Shown here one piece after another: positions 26,537 to 35,970 of a DNA stretch of 64,000 bases; position 1 is the first letter of the stretch; each line of letters begins with the position of its first letter. A model generated the notes under the pieces. It searched no databases, was not told the DNA's origin, and saw only the letters and a program-made list of their open reading frames with translations. The stretch covers positions 2,408,001 to 2,472,000 of the forward strand of contig NZ_JACCAS010000002.1 of the NCBI RefSeq assembly GCF_013409255.1. The letters run 5' to 3'. The position numbers and the translations under genes were made by a program. The DNA comes from Paraburkholderia bryophila. Its GTDB lineage: Bacteria > Pseudomonadota > Gammaproteobacteria > Burkholderiales > Burkholderiaceae.

Positions 26537-27175
26537 ATGTACATCCCCAGTCAATTCAACGAACCGCGCGCCGAGGTGCTGCATGCACTGATCGCAGAGC
26601 ACCCGTTTGGCACGCTGTTTTCGCACGGCAAGAGCGGCATGGACGCGAATCACCTGCCATTCGAACTGAACGCCGATGAAAAAACCCACGGTGTCCTCAA
26701 AGCGCACGTGGCCCGCGCCAATCCACTCTGGCAGGAGTTAAGCCATAGCGACGAAGTGCTCGTGGTGTTTCGCGCGGGCGATGCCTATATTTCGCCATCG
26801 TGGTATCCGAGCAAGCACGAGTTTCACAAGCAGGTGCCGACATGGAATTACCGCGTGGTGCATGCGCACGGCCGCATTACGATCCACGACGATGAGCGCT
26901 ACGTGCGCGGACTGGTCGCGCGCCTGACGCGCGTTCATGAAGCGTCACAGCCGAGTCCGTGGAAAATGACGGATAGCGCCAGCGACTATATCGATGCGAT
27001 GCTGAAGGCGATTGTCGGCATCGAGATCGAGATTACGCAACTGGTCGGCAAGATCAAGCTGGGCCAGAATAAAGACGCGCGGGATATCCACGGTGCCGGC
27101 GCGGCGCTTAACGAACAGGGCGAGCATGCGATTGGTGATGCCATGCTGGCGTGTGCCGCGACAAAGGCGCAGTAA
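26537..27175 (+). CDS. PaiB-like FMN-binding negative regulator protein
   Basis: Encodes 212 residues from ATG 26537 (CGGAG site); the longer open frame reaching 26240 overlaps the divergent MocR gene. MYIPSQFNEPRAEVLHALIA, HLPFELNA, YISPSWYPSKHEFHKQVPTW and VVHAHGRITIHDD are hallmark segments of the PaiB family, a split-barrel FMN-binding fold linked to transcriptional or oxidative regulation. The MocR gene opposite probably activates or represses it. Confidence 0.92.
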   Translation: MYIPSQFNEPRAEVLHALIAEHPFGTLFSHGKSGMDANHLPFELNADEKTHGVLKAHVARANPLWQELSHSDEVLVVFRAGDAYISPSWYPSKHEFHKQVPTWNYRVVHAHGRITIHDDERYVRGLVARLTRVHEASQPSPWKMTDSASDYIDAMLKAIVGIEIEITQLVGKIKLGQNKDARDIHGAGAALNEQGEHAIGDAMLACAATKAQ

Positions 27176-27326
27176 GAGGGAGGCGGGTTTGCGTTGCGCA
27201 ATGCATGGCGGCTTTCGGCGGAATGTCAATTCAGTTTAGATGCAGGCGGGAAGCGGACATTGAGCGTATCTAGAAATCTCGCGCGTCGGTATCATCGCAG
27301 CGTAACGAAGACCCAAGGAACCCCTC

Positions 27327-28439
27327 ATGTCCCGCTTCGCAAGCCACCTTCGCTCCACGATTTCCGCTTTCGCCCTCGTCACGCTCACGGCGCTCGCCAT
27401 GTTGGGCGCCGACAGCGCGCAAAGCTGCACCCGAGTGCTCTATACCGGCGACGAAGGTCTCGTCATCACGGGCCGGTCGATGGACTGGTCCGAAGACATG
27501 CGTTCCAACTTGTGGGTCTTTCCCGCGGGCATTGAACGCGACGGCGCAGCCGGCCCGCGCTCGCCGCATTGGACGTCGAAATACGGCAGCGTGGTGGTGT
27601 CCGGCTACGAGATCGGCAGCGCCGACGGAATGAACGAACGCGGGCTCGTGGCGAATGCGCTGTATCTGTCCGAGACCGATTACGGCAAGCCGGACGCAAA
27701 ACGCGCGCCTCTATCGATCAGTCTGTGGGTGCAATACGCGCTCGACAATTTCGCCACCGTCGCGCAGGCGCTGGACGTGCTGGGTCGCGAGCCGTTTCAG
27801 ATCATTGCGCCGCCGTTACCGAACGGCAAACCGCTGACGATCCATCTTTCGCTATCCGACGCGCAGGGCGATTCGGCAATCCTCGAATACCTCGACGGCA
27901 AACTCGTGATTCATCATGGCAAGGCGTTCAAGATCATGACGAATTCGCCGATCTACAGCGAACAGCTCGCGCTCGATACCTACTGGAAAGGGGTGGGCGG
28001 TCTGACATTTCTGCCGGGCACGAATCGCGCGGCCGACCGCTTCGTGCGGGCGTCGTTTCTGCTCGACGCGATCCCGAAACAACTCGATCCGAACTACATT
28101 GTCGGCGTGCCGAACCGGTCGTATGACTATCAGGCCGTGGCCGGCGTGATGAGTGTGATGCGATCCGTCAGCGTGCCGTTAGGCATTTCGACGCCGGATC
28201 AGCCTAACCTGTCGTCGACGATCTGGCGCACCGTGTCCGACCAGAAGAACCTCGTCTACTATTTCGACTCGTCGACGCGGCCGGACACGTTCTGGGTGTC
28301 GCTGCACAATCTGAATCTGAAACCGGGCGCGCCAGTGATGAAGCTGACTATCGACGCCGGGCAGGTATTTTCCGGTGAAGTCTCGGGATCGTTCGTCGCG
28401 ACGCCGTCGTTCAGATTCATGCCGGCGCCGGCGCCGTGA
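27327..28439 (+). CDS. Choloylglycine hydrolase-family amidase (secreted)
   Basis: Encodes 370 residues. A signal peptide (about 1-33) ends at the nucleophile Cys34 (AQSCTRVLY), which becomes the N-terminal catalytic residue after processing, as in Ntn hydrolases. The GRSMDWSEDM segment supplies the Arg/Asp of the active site, and NERGLVANALYLSETDYG and MTNSPIYSEQLALD the conserved Asn residues. The family includes bile-salt hydrolases and penicillin V acylases; periplasmic members in proteobacteria can also cleave acyl-homoserine lactones. The substrate is not decided by sequence alone. A hairpin at 28448 follows. Confidence 0.9.
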   Translation: MSRFASHLRSTISAFALVTLTALAMLGADSAQSCTRVLYTGDEGLVITGRSMDWSEDMRSNLWVFPAGIERDGAAGPRSPHWTSKYGSVVVSGYEIGSADGMNERGLVANALYLSETDYGKPDAKRAPLSISLWVQYALDNFATVAQALDVLGREPFQIIAPPLPNGKPLTIHLSLSDAQGDSAILEYLDGKLVIHHGKAFKIMTNSPIYSEQLALDTYWKGVGGLTFLPGTNRAADRFVRASFLLDAIPKQLDPNYIVGVPNRSYDYQAVAGVMSVMRSVSVPLGISTPDQPNLSSTIWRTVSDQKNLVYYFDSSTRPDTFWVSLHNLNLKPGAPVMKLTIDAGQVFSGEVSGSFVATPSFRFMPAPAP

Positions 28440-28447
28440 AACAAACC

Positions 28448-28472
28448 GCACCTGGCGTCGCGAGCCAGGTGC
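28448..28472 (+). terminator. Hairpin after the amidase gene
   Basis: GCACCTGGC and GCCAGGTGC form a perfect 9-bp stem with a 7-nt loop, 8 nt after the stop codon. There is no T tract, so it may be a weak terminator or an mRNA-end stabiliser. Confidence 0.5.
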
Positions 28473-28656
28473 GCTGCATACGCCGCGATCTGCTGGTTCA
28501 CCTGCGGATAGTTCGCATGGCTGGCTCGGCTCGGAAGTTGTCCACGTACGGATCACGCCGATCGCTTCGCGATAGCGTCCCGCTTTCGCCTGCATGTCCG
28601 CGGCCCGCATGAACTGAAGGATAATTTCCACTCCCAATCCGGCGCACACGAAAACA

Positions 28657-29448
28657 ATGAAACTCCATCGCATGCTTTGCTTTGGCCGTCATGAAGGAAC
28701 CGGCAACGCGGCTATCGTGGTCGAGCACGCCGCGTTGGCCGAGGCCGAGCGCCTGGCATTCGCCCGAGAACAAAACGCAGCGGCGACGGTGTTCGTAGAA
28801 ACGAATGCGGCCGGCGAGACGCAACTGGACTATTTCTATCCGCACATGCGCAGCCCGCTTTGCCTGCATGCAACGCTTGCCGCCAGCGCGGTGTTCTTCG
28901 AGCGCAATCCTGAGATCGAGCGGACCCGGTTCGTGACCAGCCTGCGCGGGCAGGTGCTTGAGGTCACGCGTCTCGACCAGAGCCTCTTCGTCGAGGTGAG
29001 TCCGCAGCGTTGCCCGCCGCTGAGTGTCGATGTCGCCGACGTGGCGCGCCTGCTTCAGACCGATCCGGCTAATCTGATCGGCTTGCCGAGGCTCGCGTCG
29101 GTGGGCAGCGCCAAGCTGTTGGTGGAAGTGGCCGATCAACCCTTGCTCGACGCATTGCAACCCGATCTCCCGGCTATCGTCAGTTGGGGACGGGAGCAGG
29201 GCGTGTCGGGCTTATACGTGTATTGTCGTCTGCATGACGAGGTCTACGCGGGCCGCAATTTCAATCATCTCGAACCCCACGCTGAAGATCCGGCAACGGG
29301 CGTCGCCGCCGGTGCGCTCGCCTCTTTGCTGGAGCGAAACATTACCGTACTGCAGGGCGACGCACGCGGCCAACCGTGCACGCTGCAGGCTCGCTACAGG
29401 AACGGCACGGTTCAAGTGGGCGGCCGCGCGGAGCGAAGCGAGGTCTGA
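28657..29448 (+). CDS. PhzF-family isomerase
   Basis: Encodes 263 residues. The family pattern is visible: GTGNAAIVVEHA near the start, catalytic Glu38 in AREQNAAATVFVE, LCLHATLAASAVFFE and DPATGVAAGALAS. PhzF-like enzymes are isomerases or epimerases of diaminopimelate-like fold; the phenazine pathway is not present here, so the substrate is unknown. It lies alone between the amidase and an SDR, 193 bp after the SDR's upstream region begins. Confidence 0.88.
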   Translation: MKLHRMLCFGRHEGTGNAAIVVEHAALAEAERLAFAREQNAAATVFVETNAAGETQLDYFYPHMRSPLCLHATLAASAVFFERNPEIERTRFVTSLRGQVLEVTRLDQSLFVEVSPQRCPPLSVDVADVARLLQTDPANLIGLPRLASVGSAKLLVEVADQPLLDALQPDLPAIVSWGREQGVSGLYVYCRLHDEVYAGRNFNHLEPHAEDPATGVAAGALASLLERNITVLQGDARGQPCTLQARYRNGTVQVGGRAERSEV

Positions 29449-29653
29449 CGTACCCAAAGCCGCACGCTCCCCTTTGATCAGATAAAAACGCATTCGATGA
29501 TCGATGCTCACGCCCGCCAGGTTCTCCAGAACGAGCCGCCAATCCCCATCATTGGTCGGATTCTCTGGATGATCTATCCAGGAAACGAGGCCTGATCTAT
29601 CGACGTCAGGCGATTAGACTCGAACTCCCTACCAATCACAGATGGAGAACCCC

Positions 29654-30427
29654 ATGGCTGACCATTCAATCAAAGGGAAGGTCGTTCTGATCGCCGGCGG
29701 CGCGAAAAATCTCGGCGGCTTGATCGCGCGGGATCTGGCCCGGCAAGGCGCCGCCGCGGTGGCGATTCACTACAACAGCGCGTCGAGCAAAGCAGCGGCC
29801 GATGAAACCGTGGCCGCTATCGAAGCAGCGGGTGCACGCGCTGTCGCATTTCAGGCCGATCTGACCCGCGCGAGCGCCGTCGAAAAGCTATTCGCCGACA
29901 CGATCGCCGCAGTGGGCAAACCCGACATTGCGATCAATACCGTCGGCAAAGTACTCAAGAAGCCTTTCGTGGAAATCACCGAGGCGGAATACGACGAGAT
30001 GAGCGCGGTCAACGCGAAATCTGCGTTCTTCTTTCTGAAAGAAGCGGGCAAGAACGTCAACGATCATGGCAAGGTGGTGACGCTCGTCACGTCGCTGCTG
30101 GGCGCGTATACGCCGTTTTATGCGGCGTACGAAGGCACCAAGGCGCCGGTCGAACATTTCACGCGGGCGGCGTCGAAGGAATTCGGGCAGCGCGGCATTT
30201 CGGTCAATGCGATTGGACCGGGTCCGATGGATACGCCGTTCTTCTATCCCGCCGAAGGCGAAGAGGCGGTGGCGTATCACAAGACCGCCGCGGCGCTGTC
30301 GTCGTTCTCCAAAACCGGTCTGACCGATATCGAAGACGTGATCCCGTTCATTCGTCACCTGGTTAGCGACGGCTGGTGGATCACCGGTCAAACCATTCTG
30401 ATCAACGGTGGCTACACCACGAAGTAA
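29654..30427 (+). CDS. Short-chain dehydrogenase (SDR)
   Basis: Encodes 257 residues from ATG 29654 (GGAGA site 5 nt upstream; ATG 29642 is less well placed). The cofactor motif reads IAGGAKNLGGLIARDL, with an unusual GGAKNLGG glycine pattern. The catalytic Ser region (VTLVTSLLGAYTPF) and YEGTK (YxxxK) are present, as is GPGPMDTPFF. It is followed by a LysR gene on the same strand (71 bp), which may regulate it. The substrate is unknown. Confidence 0.88.
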   Translation: MADHSIKGKVVLIAGGAKNLGGLIARDLARQGAAAVAIHYNSASSKAAADETVAAIEAAGARAVAFQADLTRASAVEKLFADTIAAVGKPDIAINTVGKVLKKPFVEITEAEYDEMSAVNAKSAFFFLKEAGKNVNDHGKVVTLVTSLLGAYTPFYAAYEGTKAPVEHFTRAASKEFGQRGISVNAIGPGPMDTPFFYPAEGEEAVAYHKTAAALSSFSKTGLTDIEDVIPFIRHLVSDGWWITGQTILINGGYTTK

Positions 30428-30498
30428 GCCCGGCATGCCGGCGCCGTGGCGGCTCAAGCTAGCCGCGGCGGCTCGCTGCGCCATTGAAGGAAGCACTG

Positions 30499-31422
30499 AT
30501 GGATAAACTCGACCAGCTTCGTATCTTCGTCCAGGTCGCGGACATGGGGAGTTTCATCAAGGCCGCCAACGCGTTGGATCTGCCGCGCGCGTCGGTGTCG
30601 GCGGCGGTGCAGGAGCTCGAATCGAGCCTCGCGACGCGGCTTCTCCATCGCACCACGCGGCGCGTGCAACTCACCGCCGACGGCATTCAATTGCTCGATC
30701 GCGTACGGCCGTTGCTCGGCGATGTGGAAGACATCTACTCGTTGTTTCAGACGCGTCAGAAAGAAGTGTCCGGCCGCTTGAGCGTCGACGTTCCCAGCCG
30801 GATCGCCCGTCGTTTGATCGCCCCCGCGCTGCCCGGTTTCCTGCGACGCTATCCGCGTTTGCAATTGGGACTGGGATCGACCGATCGCGCAATCGACCTC
30901 GTTCGTGAAGGCGTGGATTGCGTCGTACGGGTGGGTAATCTTAACGACAGCAGTCTTGTGGTGCATCCGTTAGGCCATTTCGCGGTGATCAATTGCGCGA
31001 GCCCCGAGTATCTCCGCGCGAAAGGCATTCCGGGCCTGCCGGACGAGCTCGGGCAAGGGCATGAAATGGTGGGCTATGCGTCGCCGACCACCGCGCGGGA
31101 ACAACCTTGGGAATTCGTCGTTGAAGGCGAGCTCCGTAGCGTTGCCGTGGCTTCGCAAGTCGTCGTGAACAATGCCGAAAGTTATATCGCCTGCTGCCTC
31201 GCGGGCATAGGGCTGATTCAGATTCCGCGCTTCGATGTGCAGCACTTGCTGGATCGCGGCGAACTGGTTGAAGTCATGCCTGATTTTTGCGCGGCGGCCA
31301 TGCCCGTTTCGTTGTTGTATCCGCACCGCCGTCAACGGTCGCGGCGGCTGAATGCGTTTATCGAATGGTTCGAAGCGTTGATTCGGCCGCAGCTCGTGCC
31401 GAAGCCTATGCTGACTGCTTAA
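30499..31422 (+). CDS. LysR-family transcriptional regulator
   Basis: Encodes 307 residues from ATG 30499 (AAGGA site; an upstream TTG at 30484 is possible). The N-terminal HTH is MDKLDQLRIFVQVADMGSFI with the LPRASVSAAVQELESSLATR recognition helix. The C-terminal effector domain has the LysR periplasmic-binding-like fold (VDCVVRVGNLNDSSLVVHPL). It is typical of the DsdC/AaeR-like group. It overlaps the stop of the convergent membrane gene by 4 nt. Confidence 0.92.
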   Translation: MDKLDQLRIFVQVADMGSFIKAANALDLPRASVSAAVQELESSLATRLLHRTTRRVQLTADGIQLLDRVRPLLGDVEDIYSLFQTRQKEVSGRLSVDVPSRIARRLIAPALPGFLRRYPRLQLGLGSTDRAIDLVREGVDCVVRVGNLNDSSLVVHPLGHFAVINCASPEYLRAKGIPGLPDELGQGHEMVGYASPTTAREQPWEFVVEGELRSVAVASQVVVNNAESYIACCLAGIGLIQIPRFDVQHLLDRGELVEVMPDFCAAAMPVSLLYPHRRQRSRRLNAFIEWFEALIRPQLVPKPMLTA

Positions 31423-31691
31423 CTCATGCGGTAAAAAAACACGAACAAACCGATGGCCACAATGGCCCAGAAACCAGCCGACACGGCACGGGAGAATGGG
31501 CTCTTCTCGAACTTGCGTGTCCACCAGGAATTCAACGCCTCGAAAAGCAGGCCCCCTAGCAGGAAGATAACGACACTGACGGCTACGGCCGAGGCCGTCA
31601 GCTTACCGGACTCGTGATACTGAATTAACAGATTGAGCAGGACGGCAGGAAGCGACCACATCAAAGCGCGCTTAAAAAAGACCGCAGACAT
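31419..31691 (-). CDS. Small membrane protein (unknown)
   Basis: Encodes 90 residues with two clear hydrophobic segments: ALMWSLPAVLLNLLIQYHES/TASAVAVSVVIFLLGGLLFE and AVSAGFWAIVAIGLFVFFYR, separated by a basic loop. There is no signal peptide and no domain I recognise. It converges on the LysR gene and shares its stop region, so it is probably expressed independently. Confidence 0.65.
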   Translation of the reverse strand: MSAVFFKRALMWSLPAVLLNLLIQYHESGKLTASAVAVSVVIFLLGGLLFEALNSWWTRKFEKSPFSRAVSAGFWAIVAIGLFVFFYRMS

Positions 31692-31853
31692 TACATATAC
31701 CTTTTGTTATGGAAGTTACGTCGAATTGTAAGGCTTTATTGCGGTCCAATCGTTTTTAATCAATAAGTAGAACATCGGCACTGTTTTTTTGAAACTCCGA
31801 AGCAGGCGATTGACCCTCCAACTGGATCGTGGGACAGTTCGCAATCCTTTTGC

Positions 31854-33638
31854 GTGTCTGTTTCACCCCGTTTTTTTCGTTCTGAAGACGATCCTTTTCT
31901 TTCAATCGCTAGTACTCGGACTAATCAATTGAAACGCGAAATTGCAAGTTGGTATGGACAGTTGTGGGCTCTTCTTCTATTGACTTTCTGTGCAGTCGGC
32001 AATCAAGCCGGTGCGGTGACGCTGCCAGTCGACGGTCCAGCCGCCGGCAGCATCTACGCTTCCTCTTCGGCGGTGTCCGCGCACGGCAACCGAGCCTTAA
32101 CCGGTCAGGAGTCGCTGTGGGGCGTGGTCGTGCACCCGTCCGGCGAGGTGCTGAAACTGGTGAATGCCAGCCCGCTATTGAAGTCGGCACTCAACGCCTA
32201 TCAAGACGCGGTCGACAATCGTGGCGCCGTTCCGTTTGGCGTATTGCAGGAGGATTGGAGCGGCGCCAAGGTGATCATGTTGCCTACGAGAGAGCGGCAA
32301 CTCGTTTTGAGTTCAGACGTATTGGCGGAAGTCCCGCAGGATTTCGTGGGCGACCTGAGTCACGGTCTCGGCTACTTCTGGAATTACGATCGGGACAAGC
32401 TTCTCTATAACAAGTGGATGCCGCCGCATGGCGAGGGTCCGCTGACACGCACGATTGTTGGCGGCTTTGGCGTCTGGATGGAGTCTCATGCGGAGGTCTA
32501 CAACTTTCTTGCCCAGCAGGAGATTCTCGCGGCGGCGCATGCGACGAAACGAAAAGCAATCGCCATCAAGCTGGCCAACAACGATCGCTCGAACGGGCTT
32601 CTTCAGGTAGCACTTGATAATCAGTTCGCAGCCGATAATAAGAAGGGGCTTCCAGCGGACGAGATTCAGAATCGGCTCGACAATCTTGCCTACATCCTGA
32701 CAGGAAGCATCTCCGTCCCAAAGCGCTCGGCAACGCCGCCTGGTCCGGCGAACCACGTTGCGATGAGCCAAAGCGATATCCCAACGCTCGCCGCCGTTGG
32801 TTCGCCATCTGAAGATCGTGATACGGTAGTCAACGATTTTCTGGTGCGTCTGAAAAGCGTTGCCGATTCTGGCGCGCTCAATGACGTCGACAAAACCATG
32901 AAACTGCTAGGTATGGGGTATAGCGAGAAAACGACGGAAATGACGCCGTCGCCGCCTGATTGTTCGATCGACTGGCACCCGAAAAGCACGCTAAAAACGG
33001 ACGTGCAACGAACGGGAAGTGATTGGTATCAGCCTACCCAATTTGGCGTGCTCAACCTGGCGGTCCCAGGTACTTTCGTCAACCCGCCCGAAATAGTGAA
33101 GGGCGAACCGATCATGAATTATGCCGTTACGCATACGGTTCGCTGCACGGATAAATTCAGGCTTCAGGACAGCACGGAAGCCAAGCTCGATCTTTACAGG
33201 CTGCCGCCGTATGCGTGTGTCACCGTGCCGGATATTGCGCGGGTGTTTCCGGGCGCCCGGTCTCAGTACGCGACCGACGGTTATCTTCCTTATTCCTATG
33301 AAGGACACCTGGATGAAGATACCGGTACGTCCGTTACGTTTTCATTCCGCATGGGAGAGAGCTGCGCTTTAGGCATCAGCATCGAACAGTCGCAAGAGAG
33401 CGGCATGCGCTTCAGGCGGGCCGTCTATAAATTTCAATTGTGTTGGGCGGAAACCCGAGTCGACTATTGCGCCGGGCTTAGCCAGAGTGAGCGAGGCCAG
33501 CCGAGATCGGGAGAGATGTCGCAGTACATCCAGGACCGCTGCCCGACCATGAATGCTCTTTACCTGAAGGAACCACTGACCGGTGAATTACCGCCCAGAT
33601 CGCCGCTCGGAATAAACGACGTCGGCGTGTGCAGATGA
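31854..33638 (+). CDS. Orphan secreted protein with degenerate zinc-protease motif
   Basis: Encodes up to 594 residues; the frame begins at GTG 31854, but a TTG at 31929 may be the true start because the hydrophobic signal/anchor (LWALLLLTFCAVGNQAGAV) lies near residue 37. After a beta-rich part, DLSHGLGYFWNY at residues 168-179 occupies the place where the related secreted toxin-like family has an HExxH zinc motif, here H170-G-L-G-Y174, and E210/E214 follow. The C-terminal third has nine cysteines (CVTVPDIARVFPG, MGESCALGIS). Lower GC than neighbours suggests transfer. A terminator follows at 33670. Confidence 0.55.
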   Translation: MSVSPRFFRSEDDPFLSIASTRTNQLKREIASWYGQLWALLLLTFCAVGNQAGAVTLPVDGPAAGSIYASSSAVSAHGNRALTGQESLWGVVVHPSGEVLKLVNASPLLKSALNAYQDAVDNRGAVPFGVLQEDWSGAKVIMLPTRERQLVLSSDVLAEVPQDFVGDLSHGLGYFWNYDRDKLLYNKWMPPHGEGPLTRTIVGGFGVWMESHAEVYNFLAQQEILAAAHATKRKAIAIKLANNDRSNGLLQVALDNQFAADNKKGLPADEIQNRLDNLAYILTGSISVPKRSATPPGPANHVAMSQSDIPTLAAVGSPSEDRDTVVNDFLVRLKSVADSGALNDVDKTMKLLGMGYSEKTTEMTPSPPDCSIDWHPKSTLKTDVQRTGSDWYQPTQFGVLNLAVPGTFVNPPEIVKGEPIMNYAVTHTVRCTDKFRLQDSTEAKLDLYRLPPYACVTVPDIARVFPGARSQYATDGYLPYSYEGHLDEDTGTSVTFSFRMGESCALGISIEQSQESGMRFRRAVYKFQLCWAETRVDYCAGLSQSERGQPRSGEMSQYIQDRCPTMNALYLKEPLTGELPPRSPLGINDVGVCR

Positions 33639-33669
33639 ATTCGACCACTCGGTCTGCATCTTGACGATC

Positions 33670-33713
33670 AATCAGACCGGCAATCGCGGGCACTGGCGGC
33701 CCGCGATCTGATT
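33670..33713 (+). terminator. Strong two-part hairpin terminator
   Basis: AATCAG pairs with CTGATT outside an inner ATCGCGGGC/GCCCGCGAT stem (9 bp, 7-nt loop), giving a long imperfect hairpin that ends in TTTT. It closes the secreted-protein transcript. Confidence 0.75.
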
Positions 33714-33956
33714 TTGAGGCGCGGCGCCGGAGCATCGGCGTCAGTGTTTATCCCATGTCGGAAAGTCAATCGTAAGCCGTTGCGGATCAGGGCGGACGGC
33801 GATCTGCTAACGGTCCAACGGCCAACCCACGCCAGGCGCTACGACGTCGTAGAAAGCGCGTCGGGCACGAACATTCGGTAATGCAGCACAGTTCAAGTTT
33901 CCTCTGGAATATGCCGAAAGCATGAATTAGGTATTCTGACTTTACGGATCATTCCT
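33714..33956. other. Intergenic region upstream of the second MCP
   Basis: 243 bp without an open gene. Lower GC toward the end (TTAGGTATTCTGACTTTACG) is a plausible promoter for the MCP, but no -35/-10 pair or operator can be assigned with confidence. Confidence 0.4.
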
Positions 33957-35453
33957 ATGACGATTAAGTTAAAGCTTCGGCTGCTCATGCTGGTCACGTT
34001 GCTTGCCATTGGTTTCGGCACCGTGGTGACGTCGATCGGATTTAATTCGGTCAGCAATGCGCAAGCTGCCTCGCATCGGCTGGAGAAGCAGGCGCGAGGT
34101 CTCGCGGAGATCAAGGGAAGCGCACTGTCGACCATCGAACTTGATCCGACTACCGACGACACCAGGAAAGTATTTACGGATGCCGAACGAAATGTGAGCA
34201 AGTGGTCGAGCGTCATCCTGCCGCTGTTCGAATCGCCCGAGCAACAGGATCGATTCACCAAGGTGATCGCGGCGTGGACCTCTTACGATCAGAAGTCGCG
34301 TCAACTGATCGACCTGGCCGCTCACGATTCCAAGGCGGCGAACGACCAGGTGACCGCGCTCTATCACTCCGATTTTCAGCCGCTTCAGGCATCGATCGAA
34401 CAGATCATCGAAGAGGCGAACAAACAGGCCGAACAACGCGATGCGGCAGCCACCAGCACCAGCACGAATGCGGTGCGCACGGTGGTCGCGGTGATGGTGC
34501 TGGTACTGGCGCTGGTGGTCGGCTGGATCATGGTGCTGTCGCGTTCGATCCAGCGGGCGCTGCTCGGCATTCAGGGCACGCTGCAGCAGGCGAGCGAATC
34601 GCTCGATATGACGCTGCGCGCGCCGGTTCACGGCAGGGATGAAATCGGCCAGACAGCGACCGCATTCAACCAGTTGATGGACCGTATCAAAGGCGTCATG
34701 ACCGAGGTGCGGGATTCGGTCGCATCGGTCAGCACCGCGTCGAAGGAAATCGCTGCCGGCAATACCGACCTGTCTTCGCGCACGGAACAGCAGGCGGCCT
34801 CGTTGCAGGAAACCGCGGCGAGTATGGAAGAGTTGACCGGCACGGTGCGGCAGAACGCGGAGAACGCGCGTCAGGCGAGCGGTCTGGCGGCCAATGCTTC
34901 CAACATCGCGGGGCACGGCAGTCAGGTCGTCACTAACGTGGTCGGCACGATGAGCGAGATCAGCCAGAGCTCGTCGAAGATCGCGGACATCATCGGCATC
35001 ATCGACGGCATTGCGTTTCAGACCAACATTCTCGCGTTGAACGCGGCGGTCGAAGCGGCGCGCGCCGGTGAGCAGGGCCGGGGTTTCGCAGTCGTGGCCG
35101 GTGAAGTGCGCACGCTGGCGCAGCGTTCGGCGTCCGCTGCGAAGGAGATCAAGGATCTGATCCATGCGTCCACGACGCATGTGAGCGTGGGCACTGAGCT
35201 GGTGGGGCAGGCTGGAGCGACCATGCGCGACATCATCGCCGCGGTGACGCGAGTAACCGACATCATGGGCGAGATTGCTGCGGCTTCGGATGAACAGAGC
35301 AAGGGCATCGACCAGGTCGGTCAGGCTGTCACGCAAATGGACGAGGTGACGCAGCAGAACGCGGCGCTCGTGGAGCAGGCGGCCGCCGCGGCGCAATCGC
35401 TGGACGATCAGGCGGCCAAGCTGCACGCGGCGGTGACGGTCTTCAGGTTATAG
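33957..35453 (+). CDS. Methyl-accepting chemotaxis protein, four-helix-bundle sensor
   Basis: Encodes 498 residues. TM1 is at ~9-30; residues ~33-180 form a periplasmic helical sensor (4HB_MCP-like); TM2 is at ~176-198. A HAMP domain and a cytoplasmic coiled coil follow, with the hairpin tip [20 protein letters not shown]. The Gln/Glu methylation sites are plausible in the [11 protein letters not shown] region. There is no C-terminal receptor-tail pentapeptide. Its 3' end overlaps that of the convergent dihydrofolate reductase gene by 6 nt. Confidence 0.93.
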   Translation: MTIKLKLRLLMLVTLLAIGFGTVVTSIGFNSVSNAQAASHRLEKQARGLAEIKGSALSTIELDPTTDDTRKVFTDAERNVSKWSSVILPLFESPEQQDRFTKVIAAWTSYDQKSRQLIDLAAHDSKAANDQVTALYHSDFQPLQASIEQIIEEANKQAEQRDAAATSTSTNAVRTVVAVMVLVLALVVGWIMVLSRSIQRALLGIQGTLQQASESLDMTLRAPVHGRDEIGQTATAFNQLMDRIKGVMTEVRDSVASVSTASKEIAAGNTDLSSRTEQQAASLQETAASMEELTGTVRQNAENARQASGLAANASNIAGHGSQVVTNVVGTMSEISQSSSKIADIIGIIDGIAFQTNILALNAAVEAARAGEQGRGFAVVAGEVRTLAQRSASAAKEIKDLIHASTTHVSVGTELVGQAGATMRDIIAAVTRVTDIMGEIAAASDEQSKGIDQVGQAVTQMDEVTQQNAALVEQAAAAAQSLDDQAAKLHAAVTVFRL

Positions 35454-35954
35454 CGCGATCGAAGCGATACGTTGGAAGGTCAGCAAGGTATAGGGAGTGG
35501 GCCCGTCCACACGGGCTCTCTCGATGCAATCGAAGTCCGCCGGCGGAAGTTCTGGAAATAGCGCGTCGCCCGGTGGCGTCAGATCGATTTCGGTGAGATG
35601 GATCGTGTCCGCGTACGGCAAAAACAGGCGGTAGATCTTCTCGCCGCCTGCGATGAACACTTCATCTCGCTTGTCGTTCGCGAGGTGGTCGGTGGCTTCC
35701 TGAAATGAGCGGCAGGTCATCACGTTTTCCGCGGCAACAATAGGTTGAGTGCCGATAACCAGTATGTCCCGATTCGGAAGTGGCCGGCCGATCGATTCAT
35801 ACGTGCGGCGACCCATCACGACGAGATGCCCTTCCGTGAGCTGGCGAAAGCGGCGTTGCTCGCCGGGTACTTTCCACGGAATGTCGTTCGCCGCGCCGAT
35901 GACGCGGTTGGTGGCCATGGCGGCCACCATTGAAATTCGCTTGCCGTTCAACAT
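35448..35954 (-). CDS. Dihydrofolate reductase (DfrA1-like)
   Basis: Encodes 168 residues, the full length of bacterial DHFR, catalysing NADPH-dependent reduction of dihydrofolate. Motifs are [14 protein letters not shown] around the active site, with Glu32 in the place of E. coli Asp27, then [19 protein letters not shown] and [19 protein letters not shown]. The PW-x3-GEQ spacing, the [12 protein letters not shown] segment and the late FPELPP match integron-type DfrA1 enzymes more closely than the usual chromosomal FolA. No thyA is nearby. It follows the MAPEG gene by 16 bp, so they form an operon. Trimethoprim tolerance is possible but untested. Confidence 0.85.
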   Translation of the reverse strand: MLNGKRISMVAAMATNRVIGAANDIPWKVPGEQRRFRQLTEGHLVVMGRRTYESIGRPLPNRDILVIGTQPIVAAENVMTCRSFQEATDHLANDKRDEVFIAGGEKIYRLFLPYADTIHLTEIDLTPPGDALFPELPPADFDCIERARVDGPTPYTLLTFQRIASIAL

Positions 35955-35970
35955 GGTTGTCTCGCTCGAA

